A stretch of DNA of 64,000 nucleotides from Hyalella azteca (GCF_000764305.2 NW_025946940.1:1-64000), one strand, 5' to 3'. Counted from the first letter of the stretch, positions 22,453 through 35,234 are shown. Made by a program: numbers and translations. Notes: generated by a model from the letters alone, not told the origin.

Positions 22453-25400
22453 CTGCACAAAACACCAATAAATTAAAACGTTTCAGCGTAATCAACAATT
22501 ATTGGCGTATTCTTAAAAAGAAAGTAGTGAAAAACTAATAAATTTAGCACACGTGAAAGAAAGATTTAATATTCACAAGTGTGCATATCAGGATATGAAG
22601 ACCTACTTTCAAGCTGGTGTTGGTGACGATGCCGTTGCGTTTAGGTCTTGTAGGTTCAGGAGAGCGCGGGGTGCCAAGGATGATGCGCATGTGCTGGTCA
22701 GAGCTGAAGGAGTAGCCCGAAGGGGAGTACCCGCCTCCTCCGCTGCTGCTGCCGGCCGATGATCGCCCAGCCTGAACACAAGGAATATCAATCTACCGAA
22801 AAAATTGAGAGTCATATTAATGGGAGAGACAAAGAACACAATGGTTTAGTCAGCGCGTCAAGATTTCACAAATTATTATTCCGTGTATCTGCATTAATTT
22901 GAGCCTGCTAACAGGTTGATAAGATTCTATGAGATTGATTACAACAGCGTGAGAGTCATAAGTACCTGTGAAGAAGACTGCAGGAGAGGAGCGGTGGCAG
23001 GACGCTGCCCCTTATAGAAGGACATGCAATATTCCTCGTCCATGAGCGCCACCACAGGATTGACGTGCGTCGAGCCGCCCATGTATCCTTCGTATCGACG
23101 GAGGCCAGGATAGCATGACTCGCCTACCATGCTCGACATCGGGCCCCCGTGGTCGCTAAGGGGAGAAACGGGCGGTGAAGCGTAAATGGGCGACGACGAA
23201 TCGTCCATGGGCGTGTGGGCGGCGGGCTGGGTGGAGGGCGGTGGACGGCGTCCACGGCCGCACTGCTGCAGCTGCTGCGTGAAGCTCAGCAAAGGTGACA
23301 TGATGGACGACACGGGCGCTGATGGAGCAGGAAGGGCTTTCGACTTTTGCACGGACGAGCGGTGGCCGCCGGAGGACCGAGTGCTGGAGGTCAAATTAGA
23401 AGATTTCGACGACTGGCCCAGTGAGGCCGTTGATCGCCGCTTCTCGAAAGTCGACTCAGGAGAGTCGGCCGGGGAAGAAGTCAGGCCGGGACACAGAAGA
23501 GCTGAGCACGGCTGCTTGCTGGCGTCCAACGCACTGGCGTTGACGTAATTGGCTGTAGTCTGCCCGCATTTCTCTAAATGGTCCTCCAGAAGTTTTGCTA
23601 GTTTATGATGACCTCCTTTGAGGGCGACTTTAATGGCAGTTCGACCACACCGATCAGAATGGGAAGGATTAGCTCCGTGTTTCAGCAGTTCTACAACGCA
23701 CTCCTCGTGGCCTTCTTGGGCTGCAATTGAGAGCGCAGTGGCGCCCTGCGAGCAGGTGTGGTCGACCGCGGCTCCTGCTTCCAGCAACAGCCGCACAATC
23801 TGACTATGGCCCTGCCAAGCAGCGCTCTGCAGAGGCGTGCGTTTCTCGCAGTCCGTGGCATCTACTGCCGCCCCATGCGCGAGCAGGAGCGCCACCATAT
23901 GGGAATGCCCCTGCCACGCAGTTACGTGCAACGGAGTCCTTCCTTCCAAGTCTGTAGCGCTAACGTCAGCATTACTTTCCAGAAGAAAACGAGCCATCGA
24001 TAAATTATTCTCAAGCGCAAGAAGGTAAAGCGTGGTGCGACCATCGGCGTCTCTGTAGCTGAGATCAGCCCCGCGGCATAGCAACAAATGAACGACATCT
24101 TTGTGGCCTTCCAGCGCCGCCACGCGCAGGGCAGAGCGCCCATCGTGACTCGTGTGGTCAATATCAGCTCCCGAGTCCATCAAGAGAGCCACGACCTGAG
24201 CATGGCCCTCCTGGGCGGCCAGCACAAGGCTGTGCTTGCCGTCGTTGTCCGTCTGATTGACGCGCGCGCCGGCGGCGATGAGGGCCGCAGCCACGGCGCT
24301 GTGGCCTTCAAAGCTGGCGTAGTGCAGCGGCGTCCAGCCGGCGTTGTCCCGGTGCGTCTCGTCTAGTCCTCGTGCCAGCAGTAAGTTCACTGTTTCCTGC
24401 AAGAAAAACATGAATATGTAAGTGGTTCCACAGTACATAATGATGAAAAAGGCGCAGCAATGTACATTTTATGTTCGTTTGACATAAAAAAGAAATTAAT
24501 GGCTAAATCATAACGAGAAAACCTTCATTATATAATAAGACATTCGACACCGGCAATATCACCGGGACATCAATTCACATTTCTCAAGGAATTTGCTTTA
24601 GTATTAATAGTTGAGCAGAACTGACCAGCGATCCTTGAGCAGCAGCAACGCTAAGCACAGTGCGGCCCTCAGCGTCGATGTGGTCGACATAGCAGCCCCA
24701 GAAGAGCAGGCGCTGCACTACAGCGGCGTGCCCCATGGACGCCGCGGCCAGCAGCGGCGTACGGCCGGACCTGTCGACGTGGTCCACGTCCGCGTCGTAG
24801 TCCAGCAGCAGCTCGCACACCTCACTGCCAACGTAACAATATTATAGCCAAATACATAAGAGTCAGAAGAAAAATTTCAGTTTTTTTGTAATTAAATAAT
24901 GATAATGAGCACTCTAACCGGGATTGATTTAAAATTTTTAAATCAACACGTTTCCCGTAAATTCCGGTTAAACACTTACAGGGTTCGTACTGGTAATTAG
25001 TCTCTTATAATGCAAGTAAATCATAAAAACGTGACATGAAATCGATATGATTCAGCCCAGACATAAGTTTTAATATTGAGACAAGTGACTAAACGTACGT
25101 GTGTCCTTCGAATGCAGCAACCAGAAGTGGAGTGAGGCCATCACAGTCCTGATGGTCAACGTGCGCGCCTTGCTCGAGCAGCGTAGTGACCACCTTTATG
25201 TGTCCTTCGCTGGCGGCCACACAGAGAGCGGCCACACTCAGCGCCGTCCTGCCGTCCACATCAGCATGGTTGACATCAGCGCCAGCAGCGAGCAGAGGCT
25301 CGACGATCTCGCCGTGTCCCATGTACGCCGCGGCGATCAGCGGCGTCCGGCCTTCGCTGTCGGCAAGGTCAACGGAGGCTTTGTGCTGCAGCAACAAAGC

Positions 25401-28085
25401 CACGACCTCCTCGTGGCCTCCCCAGGCCGCGGCTCTCAGAGCCGTGCGCCCGTCAGCATCAGCGAGGTCGACCTGTGCGCGGCCCCGCAGCAGCACCGAC
25501 ACCACGTCAGCGTGACCGCCCCAGGCCGCAGACCTGAGTGCCGTCCAGCCATCGCCATCAGCGAGGTCAGGGTCGGCGTTATGGGCTAAAAGAATGGCTA
25601 CGACTTCTGCGTGGCCTTGGCGGGCAGCGAGATGTAGAGGCGTCTGGCCTCCGCAGTCCTGCAGTGAATGCGACGCATGGGACTCAAGCAAGAGACGCAC
25701 TAGAGATGCGTCGCCCTGGTGTGCCGCCGTGTGCAGAAGGGTTCGCCCCGCAGCATCCCGCTGGTCCACGGGACCCCCACGCAGGTACGGGTACAAGGGG
25801 TCCTCGCGTTGCCGGCGGCGCTGTTCTCGGCGTCCCGCTCGTCGGCTTGAGGCGGCGCTACTGGCGGTGCTGAGGCGACCTCCGCTGGTGCCGCGACTGC
25901 TACTCACGCAGCTGCTCTCCACCGACGTCTGCAGCTCTGACAAGCTACACATTATCTCCGTGCTACTCGACCGAGGCCGGCTGTTGACGGGATTAGGTTC
26001 ATTCTGTATAGACGCTCCATTTAAATATCCTTCGCTATGTACAATATCACTTTTGCTTAATAAAGAAGACCTATCCGTATTTACAAGTTTAAAGTTATTC
26101 GTGAATATATCGTTTAAGTTAGATTCCTCTGGAACAATTGTGGTCCCCGGCTTGGGAGTGTTCTGAAATTCTGATTCAGTTCCTAATTCTTTATACTTCA
26201 CACAACTTTGTTCTTCGCCCGGCTTCCCTCCTTCATCGTTTGTCACTTCTTCGACAGCCCCGCCGTCTTCTTCCTCATCCTCGCCCTCTACTTCATCCTC
26301 CTCGTCCTCTTCGTCCTCCTCGACCGACGCTTCCTCTTCGAACAGAGGGTCAGGGGGAGGCTCAGCCCCCGCCTCCAGCAGCAGCCTGACGGCGCGATGG
26401 TCCAGAGGCCCCACGTGTTCAAAGCAGGTCTCGAGTGGAGTGCCTGCCGCTACCAGCCATTGCGCCAGGTGGCACGGCTCCAGCGGCGCCTGCACGGGCA
26501 TGCGGGCCAAGTGGAAGGCAAAGTCTTGCACCCTGGCAGGGTTGAGAGTAGGAGCTCGGAGTGACAAGTTCATGGCCAGCATAGCGTGCCCTTGTGACAC
26601 ATCCACCAGATACTTCTGCGTGCAGTGTTTCACGTCGAGCAGCCACTCAGCGAAACTGTGGTGAAACATAACAACCCGGGGCGAGTACGGACACAGCACA
26701 CGTCGCAGGAGTCCCCACCTCTTGCTCCACTCTTCCTCCGACATGTCCGGTGCTCGTGTTCGAATGGCTTCCCTGAGCTCTTCTGGTGTCAAGGCCTGGC
26801 GAGCAGCCAGCGCCACTGCCAGTAAAGGAGCAACGCGCTGAAAATTTCGCCTTGGGTACAAGCGCTGGCACAGCCATAGGTAAAGACCGTTCAGCGTGCC
26901 GGGAATGTCACGTATTTCCCGTAGCGTCACCCAACCTTCAGATACACCATCAAGAACTTTTTCCAGGTACAAAAAGCATCCATTGCTTTTGATGTGTAAC
27001 TGGTTAAGCATTTCGGCAGTTTCGCGAGACAAATGATTTCTTAGAGCAGGTTCACGATCCAGGCGGCATAAAATGTATTGTTGCACGTCTCGGACAACTT
27101 GATTCCGCCTTAAATCATCTAGAGAGATTCTTCTGAAGCCTGTAAATTGTTTTGTTATGAAACGCGAACAGCGACGGGCAGATACAACTAGCAGAAGCCA
27201 CGAGGGAAGCAAGTGATGATGACTTGCCAAGAGATCAGCAACAGTTCGTGATGTATTGCTAGGTTTGCATGCCAAAAAAGTGCCAGGTGCATCACAGCTG
27301 CTCTCTGAGTTGGTAAGAGCGTCCTCATCAACGCTGTCAACGACCAGCAGCAACGTCTTCTGCGGGCTCGGGATCTCCGAGAGAGGAAAGAGCACCGCGC
27401 GTCTGAAAGCCTCATCAGGATTATGGTAGAGCGCCCGTACCTCCAGTGCAGCCTTGATATCAGGAACTTCGAGCTTTTCTTTGTACCCGGGGAGTAAGGG
27501 CGAATATGACAGCTGAGTCACGAGAGATTGAACAAAGTTTGCAACGCAGAGCGACAGCATATCGTGAGCATGACAGAAATGATGAGCTAACAGCCTCGAC
27601 TGAAGCTGTGCAGCGTGACGGCCGTGATTGGCACTCGGGTTGACCAGTTCGTGGCAGAGCGCAGTTTTGCCGGCACCTGGTCCAGCCATGAGCAGCGCAC
27701 CGCAAGTCTTCGCTGCCGGCCGCTGCTCCACGCACGCCCACAATTTAATCCAGACCCACTCCCGACAGAAAAACCGACGACCATCGGATATAGCCTCAAC
27801 CTCGGGCTGTTCATTTTCGACGCCTGCTTCTGCCTTCGCCCCTTCCCCGACGTCCTTAGGTCCAGCGACGGCTGCAATGGGAGACTCGTCCTCGGCAGGG
27901 GTCGGAACCTCGACATCTTGACTGGATGAGGGTTCCGTTGTTTCTCCCTCGACGATCACAGCTGACGAGTCAGATCCCTCAGGCAAGTCGGGCACTTCAT
28001 CATGGATGGAGAGTGTGGTGATGGGTGGGATGGAGGAAATGGTGGTGTCTGCGGTGGTCGGCATCACAGCGCCAACCGTGCTCAT
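22330..28085 (-). CDS. ANKRD50: ANKRD50 homologue: NACHT-type NTPase with ankyrin repeats
   Basis: In vertebrates ANKRD50 works with SNX27-retromer and the WASH complex in endosome-to-surface recycling. Five coding exons (minus strand): 28085-25099, 24824-24626, 24396-22966, 22771-22607, 22452-22330; about 1634 residues. In order: a Pro/Ser/Thr-rich N-terminus; the family block [12 protein letters not shown] at about 105; P-loop GPGAGKT at 135-141; Walker B-like [10 protein letters not shown] at about 245-254; the rest of the NTPase with its winged-helix part to about 600; a run of Glu/Asp at about 610-640; and about 18 ankyrin repeats from about 790 to 1375. Then comes a Ser/Pro-rich tail with PKRNGIVTN and a C-terminus LPLKKETPL. 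All junctions keep the frame and repair ankyrin repeats (AC|T restores GHTEVCELLL). The ATG at 28085 sits in CAAAATG, 19 bases after a possible acceptor (TTGCAG), so an upstream non-coding exon is likely. Assignment rests on domain order and remembered family motifs. Confidence 0.93.
22607..22771 (-). CDS. ANKRD50: ANKRD50 coding exon 4
   Basis: 55 codons between acceptor TGTTCAG and donor GTAGGT, phase 0 both sides. Gly/Ser-rich, then [20 protein letters not shown]; the KRNGIVTN motif matches the ANKRD50 tail as remembered from vertebrates. Confidence 0.85.
22966..24396 (-). CDS. ANKRD50: ANKRD50 coding exon 3 (remaining ankyrin repeats, Ser/Pro tail)
   Basis: 477 codons between acceptor TTCTTGCAG and donor GTACTT. 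About nine ankyrin repeats ([16 protein letters not shown] to [16 protein letters not shown]) are followed by a low-complexity Ser/Thr/Pro tail with [17 protein letters not shown], likely phosphorylated and unstructured. Confidence 0.92.
24626..24824 (-). CDS. ANKRD50: ANKRD50 coding exon 2
   Basis: 199 bases between acceptor TTGGCAG and donor GTCAGT. It encodes two ankyrin repeats with [20 protein letters not shown] and [20 protein letters not shown]. Enters in phase 2, leaves in phase 0. Confidence 0.92.
25099..28085 (-). CDS. ANKRD50: ANKRD50 coding exon 1 (NTPase and first ankyrin repeats)
   Basis: 2987 bases, 995 codons plus two bases. It holds the whole NTPase, the acidic linker and about seven ankyrin repeats (e.g. 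[20 protein letters not shown]). It ends at ...EGH plus AC before a GTACGT donor. The long open frames on the + strand here are shadows of the GC-rich ankyrin code. Confidence 0.93.
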
Positions 28086-28103
28086 TTTGGCCCTCGACCT
28101 TCG

Positions 28104-29490
28104 CCTGCAAGACCCACGAACAAATTACTGCGACATCTCGTGGTAATCTTTTTATTATATTTATTAACGTAATGTGTGTGTTTGAAGCCTGTCAACGAAA
28201 AAATGGAGGGGCTGTTAAGGCGAGCGTCCACGCTACTTATCGCGCAAAAAGAAAAACAATACTTAGAAGTTCTATACTTATTGCGGGTTGGAACGAGACT
28301 TTCTTTACTTAGCGTAAATTACTTTTAGACGGTGACTTGTAGATTTTATTTCATTGCTTGATTTCCATCGAAATAATGCTACAAGTTCAACGATATTTGG
28401 TCTACCGTCTAATTTTTATTTATGTTTAATTTCTACTTCCACATGCACGACACTTTTGAGCTATGGAGAGAAACATTAAAAATTTTTAGCTTTTCAACAT
28501 TTTTTCCAAAGAGAATGCTTTGACGCATTGTTGTCTCAACATTTTGCTAGAAAATTGCAGCAATGACGCTTGATTAGAGCGCTCAATTGTTAGCGCCACT
28601 GAGTTTCATGATGAATCTTAATAAATTTGCATTCATTAAATTGGTCCTTTCTGAATCCTCTTTTACTTTCGAAAAAACTATTAGGTAGAATTTTGTAATT
28701 TTGTGTAAAATAAACGACAGCGTGCCACATGTGATCGTCAAATTAGACTTACAGTGGGGGGAAATAAATATTCGTACACTTGAAAAATCGTATTTTAATG
28801 TATGTAAGTACACAAACTGAACAGGAGAAGTGATTTATATTATGTATAGAGGCGCATTGTATTCAAAAATAGCATCAATAGAAATTAAATCTCAATGCAA
28901 CAAAAATTAATGCAACNGATTTGAAGATTATTTTTAGTACTGTGAAAAATTGAGTTTGAACTCCATATTTAGTGGAGTTCATATTTCCTCAATTCCATAT
29001 ATTTAGTGCAAGCCATTGAAAATAATGCCTGAGTAAATAAAATCCTGGAAAAATAATTCTATGACAAATTGCAGATATAACCTCATGCAATCAGGAAATG
29101 AGGATTTCACAGAGTGAATACATTATTTTAGATAAAATTTGCACCGAGGGTTCAGCAATTGAGGCCTTGCATGTCCGGAATTTAAACTCTTAAACCTAAA
29201 AGAACGAACAAAGAGCATATTCCTTAAACTGTGCAAGAGATAACTGCCCGTAACAAACAACGAATAAAAAACAAAGAAATAGCAAGTTTTTACCGTGGCA
29301 CTGACCGGTAAGGTGAGAGCTGTCCTTAAATTCGGCGTCGCCGGCAGCTCGCCATGCTGAGGGAAGGTGAGAGGTTGAGGGTAGCAGCAGTCAGGCGGTG
29401 TACCTGCGCACAAAACAAATTGTTATCAAGACAACAAAATCGCCTCGTGCCGTTGTCGCCGGATACCATATATTATCATATAATTTCATA
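28104..29490. other. upstream of ANKRD50; possible 5' non-coding exon
   Basis: AT-rich flank with one N at 28917. The only GC-rich patch, 29306-29403 read on the minus strand, lies between an acceptor-like TGTGCGCAG and a donor GTCAGT. It could be a non-coding first or second exon of ANKRD50. This is inference only, since its frames do not join usefully to the start codon. Confidence 0.3.
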
Positions 29491-29930
29491 ACATAGTGAT
29501 GTCGGCGCTGAATAATAGGCCTGATGTGGCCTGTCGCCAATTCTTGTACTTTTCCTGATTTGTTGCGTCATTGTTGTTGATCTAAAATCAGGTCCTTTGA
29601 CCGGATCTTTTCCAAACTGACGATTGTTTGAAATAGCTACTAGACTTCCACCACATTCGATATGGTGCTGAGCATTTCAAGTCTGAACATATATTTCTCC
29701 TTTATTTTATCTAGTCTGTTCCTGAACGCGTGTCTATACTGAGTGCGTCAACGATGTAATCGGGGAGGCTGTTCCAAATGTCGGTGACTCGAAGCGAGAA
29801 AAAGTGTTGACTTGTCAGTGCATTAAAACGCAGCAACCATTTATCAGCCCAGTTAAGGTATTAAGCACTAAAAAGAGGTACGAAGTAAGAGATCAATAAC
29901 AGGATAACCGTCAAGACAAGATATCGGATG
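29491..29930 (-). mobile_element. non-LTR retrotransposon (LINE) 3' fragment
   Basis: Read on the minus strand, the region shows the C-terminal signature of LINE reverse-transcriptase proteins: FFSLRVTDIWNSLPDYIVDA, then, after a frameshift, AFRNRLDKIK, with a decayed upstream block (YFVPLFSA). After the ORF remnant comes a 3' tail containing AAAAGTACAAGAATTGGCGA and a GGCCACATCAGGCC palindrome, also seen at 2.6, 5.5 and 16.2 kb. It is a dead 5'-truncated copy; the clade (CR1/L2-like or other) cannot be fixed from this piece. Confidence 0.75.
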
Positions 29931-31519
29931 ACACATAACCAAGGTAGCACTGAGGCCTCAGAGCGACGCTGACCTCAGAGGGGCCACACAGACCGAACCT
30001 CATCGATCGATGGACTTCAGCCTCGGTTATTTTTAAGGCCACTGTCGTGCCCACGTCAATGATTACACTCTAATCCTGGCTACTTCATTGACGAGTTTAC
30101 CGTCCGCGTGCCTCACATTAAATCAGTATTTCAATGAGACTTCATCCTATCATGTATCATGTTGCCGTAGTGTCTAGCCCGCCTTTCTATACAATGTATG
30201 CATGGATATCATATCACATAGTAATACACCAATAAATGAGAGATATTGTGCTCATATGAAAATTCCTTGCAAAGCAGCAGTATAGAAGTATAGATGAGTC
30301 AAAGTTGATACGAAGAAAAAAAGACACAAGCAATTGTAAAATGATGGAAGAATTCACATGGCTCAACTTAACAGCGCACAGTTGTACATTGGTTGGTGGT
30401 ACTGACTTTCCTTGCGTTCGTAGGAACAACAACGATACTGTGTTGCCCGTTAATTCATACGTTCTAACAAAGAAAAAGTTCAAGTCGTGTTAAAACTTTT
30501 ATGAGAGGGGCCCATATGGAAAATGAGAAGCAGTAATGAATTGAATGAACGAAATAATTATCGCATGTCGCCTCAGCGGAAAGAAAAGATCTGAATGGCA
30601 GACTCAGTCAACAAGAATTTGAGTATGTCAGACAAAATGAAAACGGCATTGAACTTAAGCGTCTGTTACATCCAGACAAGGAACCATCTTCATTGTAATA
30701 AGATAATTTTCAGTTCGGGCAATAATTATTAAATACAATGTACGTACTTATGGTAAAGATACAATGTGCGGACCAGCTAGAGGGCGTCCGGGAAGATGTG
30801 TTAACATTTGTTCCTCTGCACATTTCTAAAGGATTAAATTTTCCAAGTCTAACGACAGGGCAGGCGGCAATTTTAGATTTCGCTCGGAAATCACAAAATG
30901 AGCAGTGATGCCATGGCGTGAGCCAGTCAAGCAGAGCAGAAATGCTGTTGCGTGAGCTGGAGAGGCAGAGCAGAAATACTGAGACGTGAGCAGGTCAAGG
31001 AAATGACACAGACTCGCATGAAGTATTTACTACGTACAGCCATCAACGTATCCTCTCGTTATCAGTTCAGCATTTGGGTGCATCAGAACGGAAACAAGTT
31101 TCAGGAATCCAAACGAGTTGTCGCACTACAAAACAACGCAACAACCAGGATATTGCCGCGAAAAGACCCGCATGCATGAAAGGTATGCTTCCTGTTCAGG
31201 ATGGTTCCATTTGAAATTCAAAAGAATGTCAATGGAGTTGCGGGCTCAAATATAAAACATTCACAAGCAACAAAGGAAGAATTTCTTTTTAAATTAGATC
31301 TATTCCAATTTAAAATTATACTTTAAAAACTGTTCGTCACTATAGAATATTACGTAAACCAAGTTTGATCTTGTCGAAAATCAAGCCAAATCTCAAATTT
31401 CCAGGAAAAATTAAACTCTTCCCCACCAAATTAACAGCCCGAAACTGATTTGCTGTAATAATTATGATATGTTGTATTATAACATATAATTACGTTACAG
31501 TTCAATGAATTTTGATGTA
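29931..31519. other. intergenic, no gene recognised
   Basis: Short unrecognised ORFs only. 30903-31010 contains repeats of a GCGTGAGC(C/T)(A/G)G(T/A) word next to CAGAGCAGAAAT, about three imperfect copies. Confidence 0.4.
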
Positions 31520-31795
31520 GGGATGATTGGTATAATTCGAGCACATTCAGCAGCTCGTCCAATTCTAATTACACAGGCAGATCTCACACGTCGGCAAGCG
31601 GGTAAATGGAATTGGAACGTGCGATGAAAGAACAACTCGGATAAAAACCAGCAAATGCCCTAAAGCAACATTTAGGTCGATTTGATTAATCATTGGAAAT
31701 TTCATGTACCTTTTTAGATTTGATTAATCATTGGAAATTTCATGTACCTTTTTAGATTTGAGGGATGATTGGTATAATTCGAGCACATTCAGCAG
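31520..31795. repeat. nested direct repeats
   Basis: A 34-base segment beginning GGGATGATTGGTATAATTCG occurs at 31520 and again at 31762. Between them, a 38-bp unit starting GATTTGATTAATCATTGGAA is present twice in tandem (about 31680-31757). Such a pattern can come from unequal exchange or from an assembler joining overlapping contigs. Confidence 0.8.
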
Positions 31796-32324
31796 AAGCA
31801 GAGCTAGTCGAGGCAGAGGCAGTGCTGCTTTAAAGTCGTCGAGGAGCAGGCGAGGGAGGCGGGGGCGCCCTTGTTCCCTCGGAGCCTCTATAAGTTCCGG
31901 GGGCTGAGAGCAAGCTTGATAAGCTGATAACGCTCAGCCAAAACAATCTGCCTTCACACACTCAAACTTTTATCCAAGATAGCAGCGCCAACTCAACTTA
32001 AAATGAGTTAAAACTTTAAACTACACGTATTCCTCTGACAGGCGACATTCCAAATGGTACAAGCCGATAACCAACAAAAAAAATTATTATACAACGCTAT
32101 CCTTGTAACACTCTCCAGACATTTTTAAAATAAAAACGTGTGTAGTATCGCTGCAATAAAGAATAAACGGCGGGAAAAAACACGAGAGATATTTGTAAAG
32201 GAATAGAACATGCTCAGCGACCAATGGGCGCGAGAAGTGAAAAACAAATGTATCCATGCAAAATTACGTGATACGTAACGTGAAAATTACGTGAAGGTCA
32301 CTGTGAAAATTAATCAGCTATTAC

Positions 32325-32432
32325 CGCGAGATAAGAATTAGGCGATAGCAATGCGCAAGTTTCTCTAATAAGCTTGCGATAGCTATGCGCAAGTTTCTCT
32401 AATAAGCTTGCGATAGCTATACGCAAGTTGTT
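32325..32432. repeat. 38-bp tandem repeat, about three copies
   Basis: Units based on GCGATAGCTATGCGCAAGTT followed by TCTCTAATAAGCTT, with few differences between copies. Confidence 0.8.
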
Positions 32433-32925
32433 GAGGGGAAAATAAATGTATTTCAGAAACGAACAAGAGCATTGCAATGGTAAGCACCACGTCCGCGCCA
32501 CAAACGGGAACGATTAGAATTTAAACGTGAGATGGACAAGTGCAGCGCGCAGTCCTGCCGGACACAGCGATAGCGTTATGAGGTCACGTGTACGCTACCG
32601 CCATAAACTACAATAATGGCGTGAAGCTCAAATACATATTATATTGGCACGTGCACCAAAATACGCGTGATGATGGCGAAGTGTTGATGTTTATAGGACT
32701 ATAAAATGTAATATCAAATCGCTCCAGTCAGAAAATTCTGAGCGATTTTACAAGGAAATGTGTCGTTGATCGGTAAGAGAGCGGTACTGTTTCATATGAG
32801 CTGCATGGTTCTTGCTAGTATAGTATTATAAAAAGAATAGAAACAAACAGTGACATGACAGAGCACGGCAGTGAAACAGCTGCACTGAGAGCCGCAGCAG
32901 CAGCACAGCAGCAGCAGCACAGCAG

Positions 32926-32963
32926 CTGTCTCTTATACACATCTAGATGTGTATAAGAGACAG
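32926..32963. other. Nextera mate-pair junction adapter (assembly artefact)
   Basis: CTGTCTCTTATACACATCT is followed directly by its reverse complement AGATGTGTATAAGAGACAG. These are two Tn5 mosaic-end sequences head to head, exactly the circularisation junction adapter of Nextera mate-pair libraries. It is preceded by a CAG-rich stretch and followed 58 bases later by an N. It is not genomic, and the sequences on its two sides may not be neighbours. Confidence 0.97.
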
Positions 32964-33080
32964 GCCCTAGAGTTGTCCGTAGCTACCAATAGCTGCATGC
33001 CAATAGCGGCCTAGAGTGGTNAGAGCGGCCCGTCACGGCTGTAAGTGGAGAGCGGCGTACGCGGCAAGACTGGCATAAAC

Positions 33081-33338
33081 ATCGAGACATCAACGCAAGA
33101 CCGGCTAAATCTATATAGAAGAGTGCAGTGAAAATTGGAGCTTTTGAGATACTAAAATGAAGCGTTTTTGACAGTGGACGTTCACGTGTTCCGAGTAAAT
33201 ACAAATTAGCATCGAGACATCAACGCAAGACCGGCTAAATCAATAGAGAAAAGTGCAATAAAAATTGGAGCTTTTGAGATACTGAAATATAGCGTTTTTG
33301 ACAGTGGACGTTCACGTAATCCGAGTAAATACGAATGA
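33081..33338. repeat. 130-bp tandem duplication
   Basis: Two units beginning ATCGAGACATCAACGCAAGA at 33081 and 33211, with a handful of substitutions. It lies just to the right of the adapter junction and the N at 33021. Confidence 0.88.
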
Positions 33339-34144
33339 ACTGTCATGTCGATTGCGGGCAAAATAATGCGATTGATATAATGGCATTTAATGCACTCTGA
33401 TTCAGTCTCCCAGTCCAAGTGAACATGATCTAAAAAACGATGAGTTGCGACTTGAAAAAGTATTTCAGAGCTTCAGAACATTTATCGTGGAAGATAACAT
33501 AAAAGGGAGACATTGAAAAGTTTGAGCTTGCCGTGAAAGTGCGGTTTGAGAGAAGCTAATAATTTGTTTCAGTAAAAATTTCGGCTCAAAATTTCTTTGA
33601 TAGAATTCACTGAGGTATTATTATTATTTATATTGCTAGTATTTTTATATTGATTTTTACTTGGAATAAGCCTTCAGGCCAATGACGACTAAACAACGTT
33701 AATTACGAGTTAACTTCGTTGAAATGACGATTATTCAACGTTGTTGTTTCAACGTAAGATCCCCGGAGCTAACAAAATTGTAGGATTTCTTTCCACTCAA
33801 ATTAAAATGTACAAAAGTTAATTCTTTGTTCGTTTTGTTAAGGCCTCAAATACCTTCTGACACGCGTCACCAATCCATGGCAGAAAAGTAGTTTTGGTCG
33901 CAGTCGAATTTATTCGAACAGTTTTGCATAATTCCGATGCGATTTTTTGTACATTTTTTATACTATTGACCGCTCTACTTGGCTACAGAGATTGACGTGT
34001 CAGAGAAACAAATACCGTAATGTGTAGCTGTTTCAGCAGGGGACATTCATTATAGTGTCAGTAAATTACTTTTGCATACTTCCAATTTTTTTGCAGATTC
34101 GCTTAATATGAAATCAATCTATAATATGGACTCAATCAATGAAC

Positions 34145-34270
34145 TCCTCAGTGCAACCCCATGCACAGACTTTCCTCAGTGCCACTCCAGATATTTTCCT
34201 CAGTGCCACTCCAGTGACTTTCCTCAGTACCGTGCCAGAGACTTTCTTCAGTGCTACGTCAGAGACTTGC
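34145..34270. repeat. 27-bp tandem repeat within an open frame
   Basis: About five copies of CTTTCCTCAGTGCCACTCCAG-like units. The repeat runs inside a 124-codon frame (34072-34446, +), but frames on the other strand and in +2 are open too, so coding is not supported. Confidence 0.75.
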
Positions 34271-34446
34271 CACCCAATAACCGACACAGGATGGAGTCTC
34301 TGCACAGCGCAGTGCATTGGTCGCTTGCTAAGAACGGAAGTGAGCGCGACTTTCACGGAGCAGCGGAAGCAGAAAGCACGGCTGCGCTCCAACGAATCCT
34401 CACAGTGATGGCATTAGCTCCGAGTGAACTGTTATTTACAAGTTGA

Positions 34447-35234
34447 AAGTACGCATTTCACTTAACCCAGCTGAAATTTTGTATAGTATATACATTAACT
34501 TGACTTTACTAAGTCTTAACAGTCAGAGTTAACAAGATATATAACAGGATTATCACTCACCAGAAACTATACAGAAAAAATCAAGTATTTAGACACGAGA
34601 GATATCGTATCGAGATATCGATACAATACAAGGTATATCTAGATGTTAATATTCTCAGAAAATAATAATAAAGTGACCGCAAAATTAAGTGAACTTTCAT
34701 AAGAATACGCTGCAGTAACTCGATTCTTTCCCTCATTTCTGTTAAAATATCAAGGCACCTGACCAGCTTTGAGCGAGTGTTTGATCAACTGCCCAGCAGT
34801 TGACATGCAGTTTCTAGCGCGACCAGAACAGATGTATTGAAACTACTGCGACATTATTCCATGCATCACTCGAAAATATTCAATCAAACACGATGAATTA
34901 GAAATCAGTCAAACATGATGAATTAAAATCATTTCAAGTCTCATTCTACAGTGCACGATTGATAATTGGCCTTTCTACGATAAAATTTACTCCACTTCGG
35001 TATTGTGAAGGAGCCTATAAGCGTCTTATTTTGTTTCTTAGTTCCTACGGAAATATTAAGCGGAAACGACGACGTAAACTGCAATTCCTATCAAACTTCC
35101 ATTCCGCGGGATGCTCTGCGATACCCGGCAAGGTAGCTGGCGCACGTAATGGCCTCATGGAAAGTTCAGTCAGTTTGCCTCATGGAAAGAAACATGGAGC
35201 ACGAGTTAGGAGATCACTTAGGCAGATGGTCAAG
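34447..35234. other. intergenic, nothing recognised
   Basis: AT-rich. A 100-codon frame at 34959-35261 (+) ends in the following repeat and is unrecognised. Confidence 0.4.

Noticed and set aside
23186..27929. Plus-strand ORFs of 60-190 codons opposite ANKRD50
   Set aside because: Shadows of GC-rich ankyrin-repeat and NTPase code; they have no domain of their own and stop at random.
34072..34446. 124-codon frame with FPQCHS repeats
   Set aside because: Several frames and the other strand are open through the 27-bp repeat; no splice or domain evidence.
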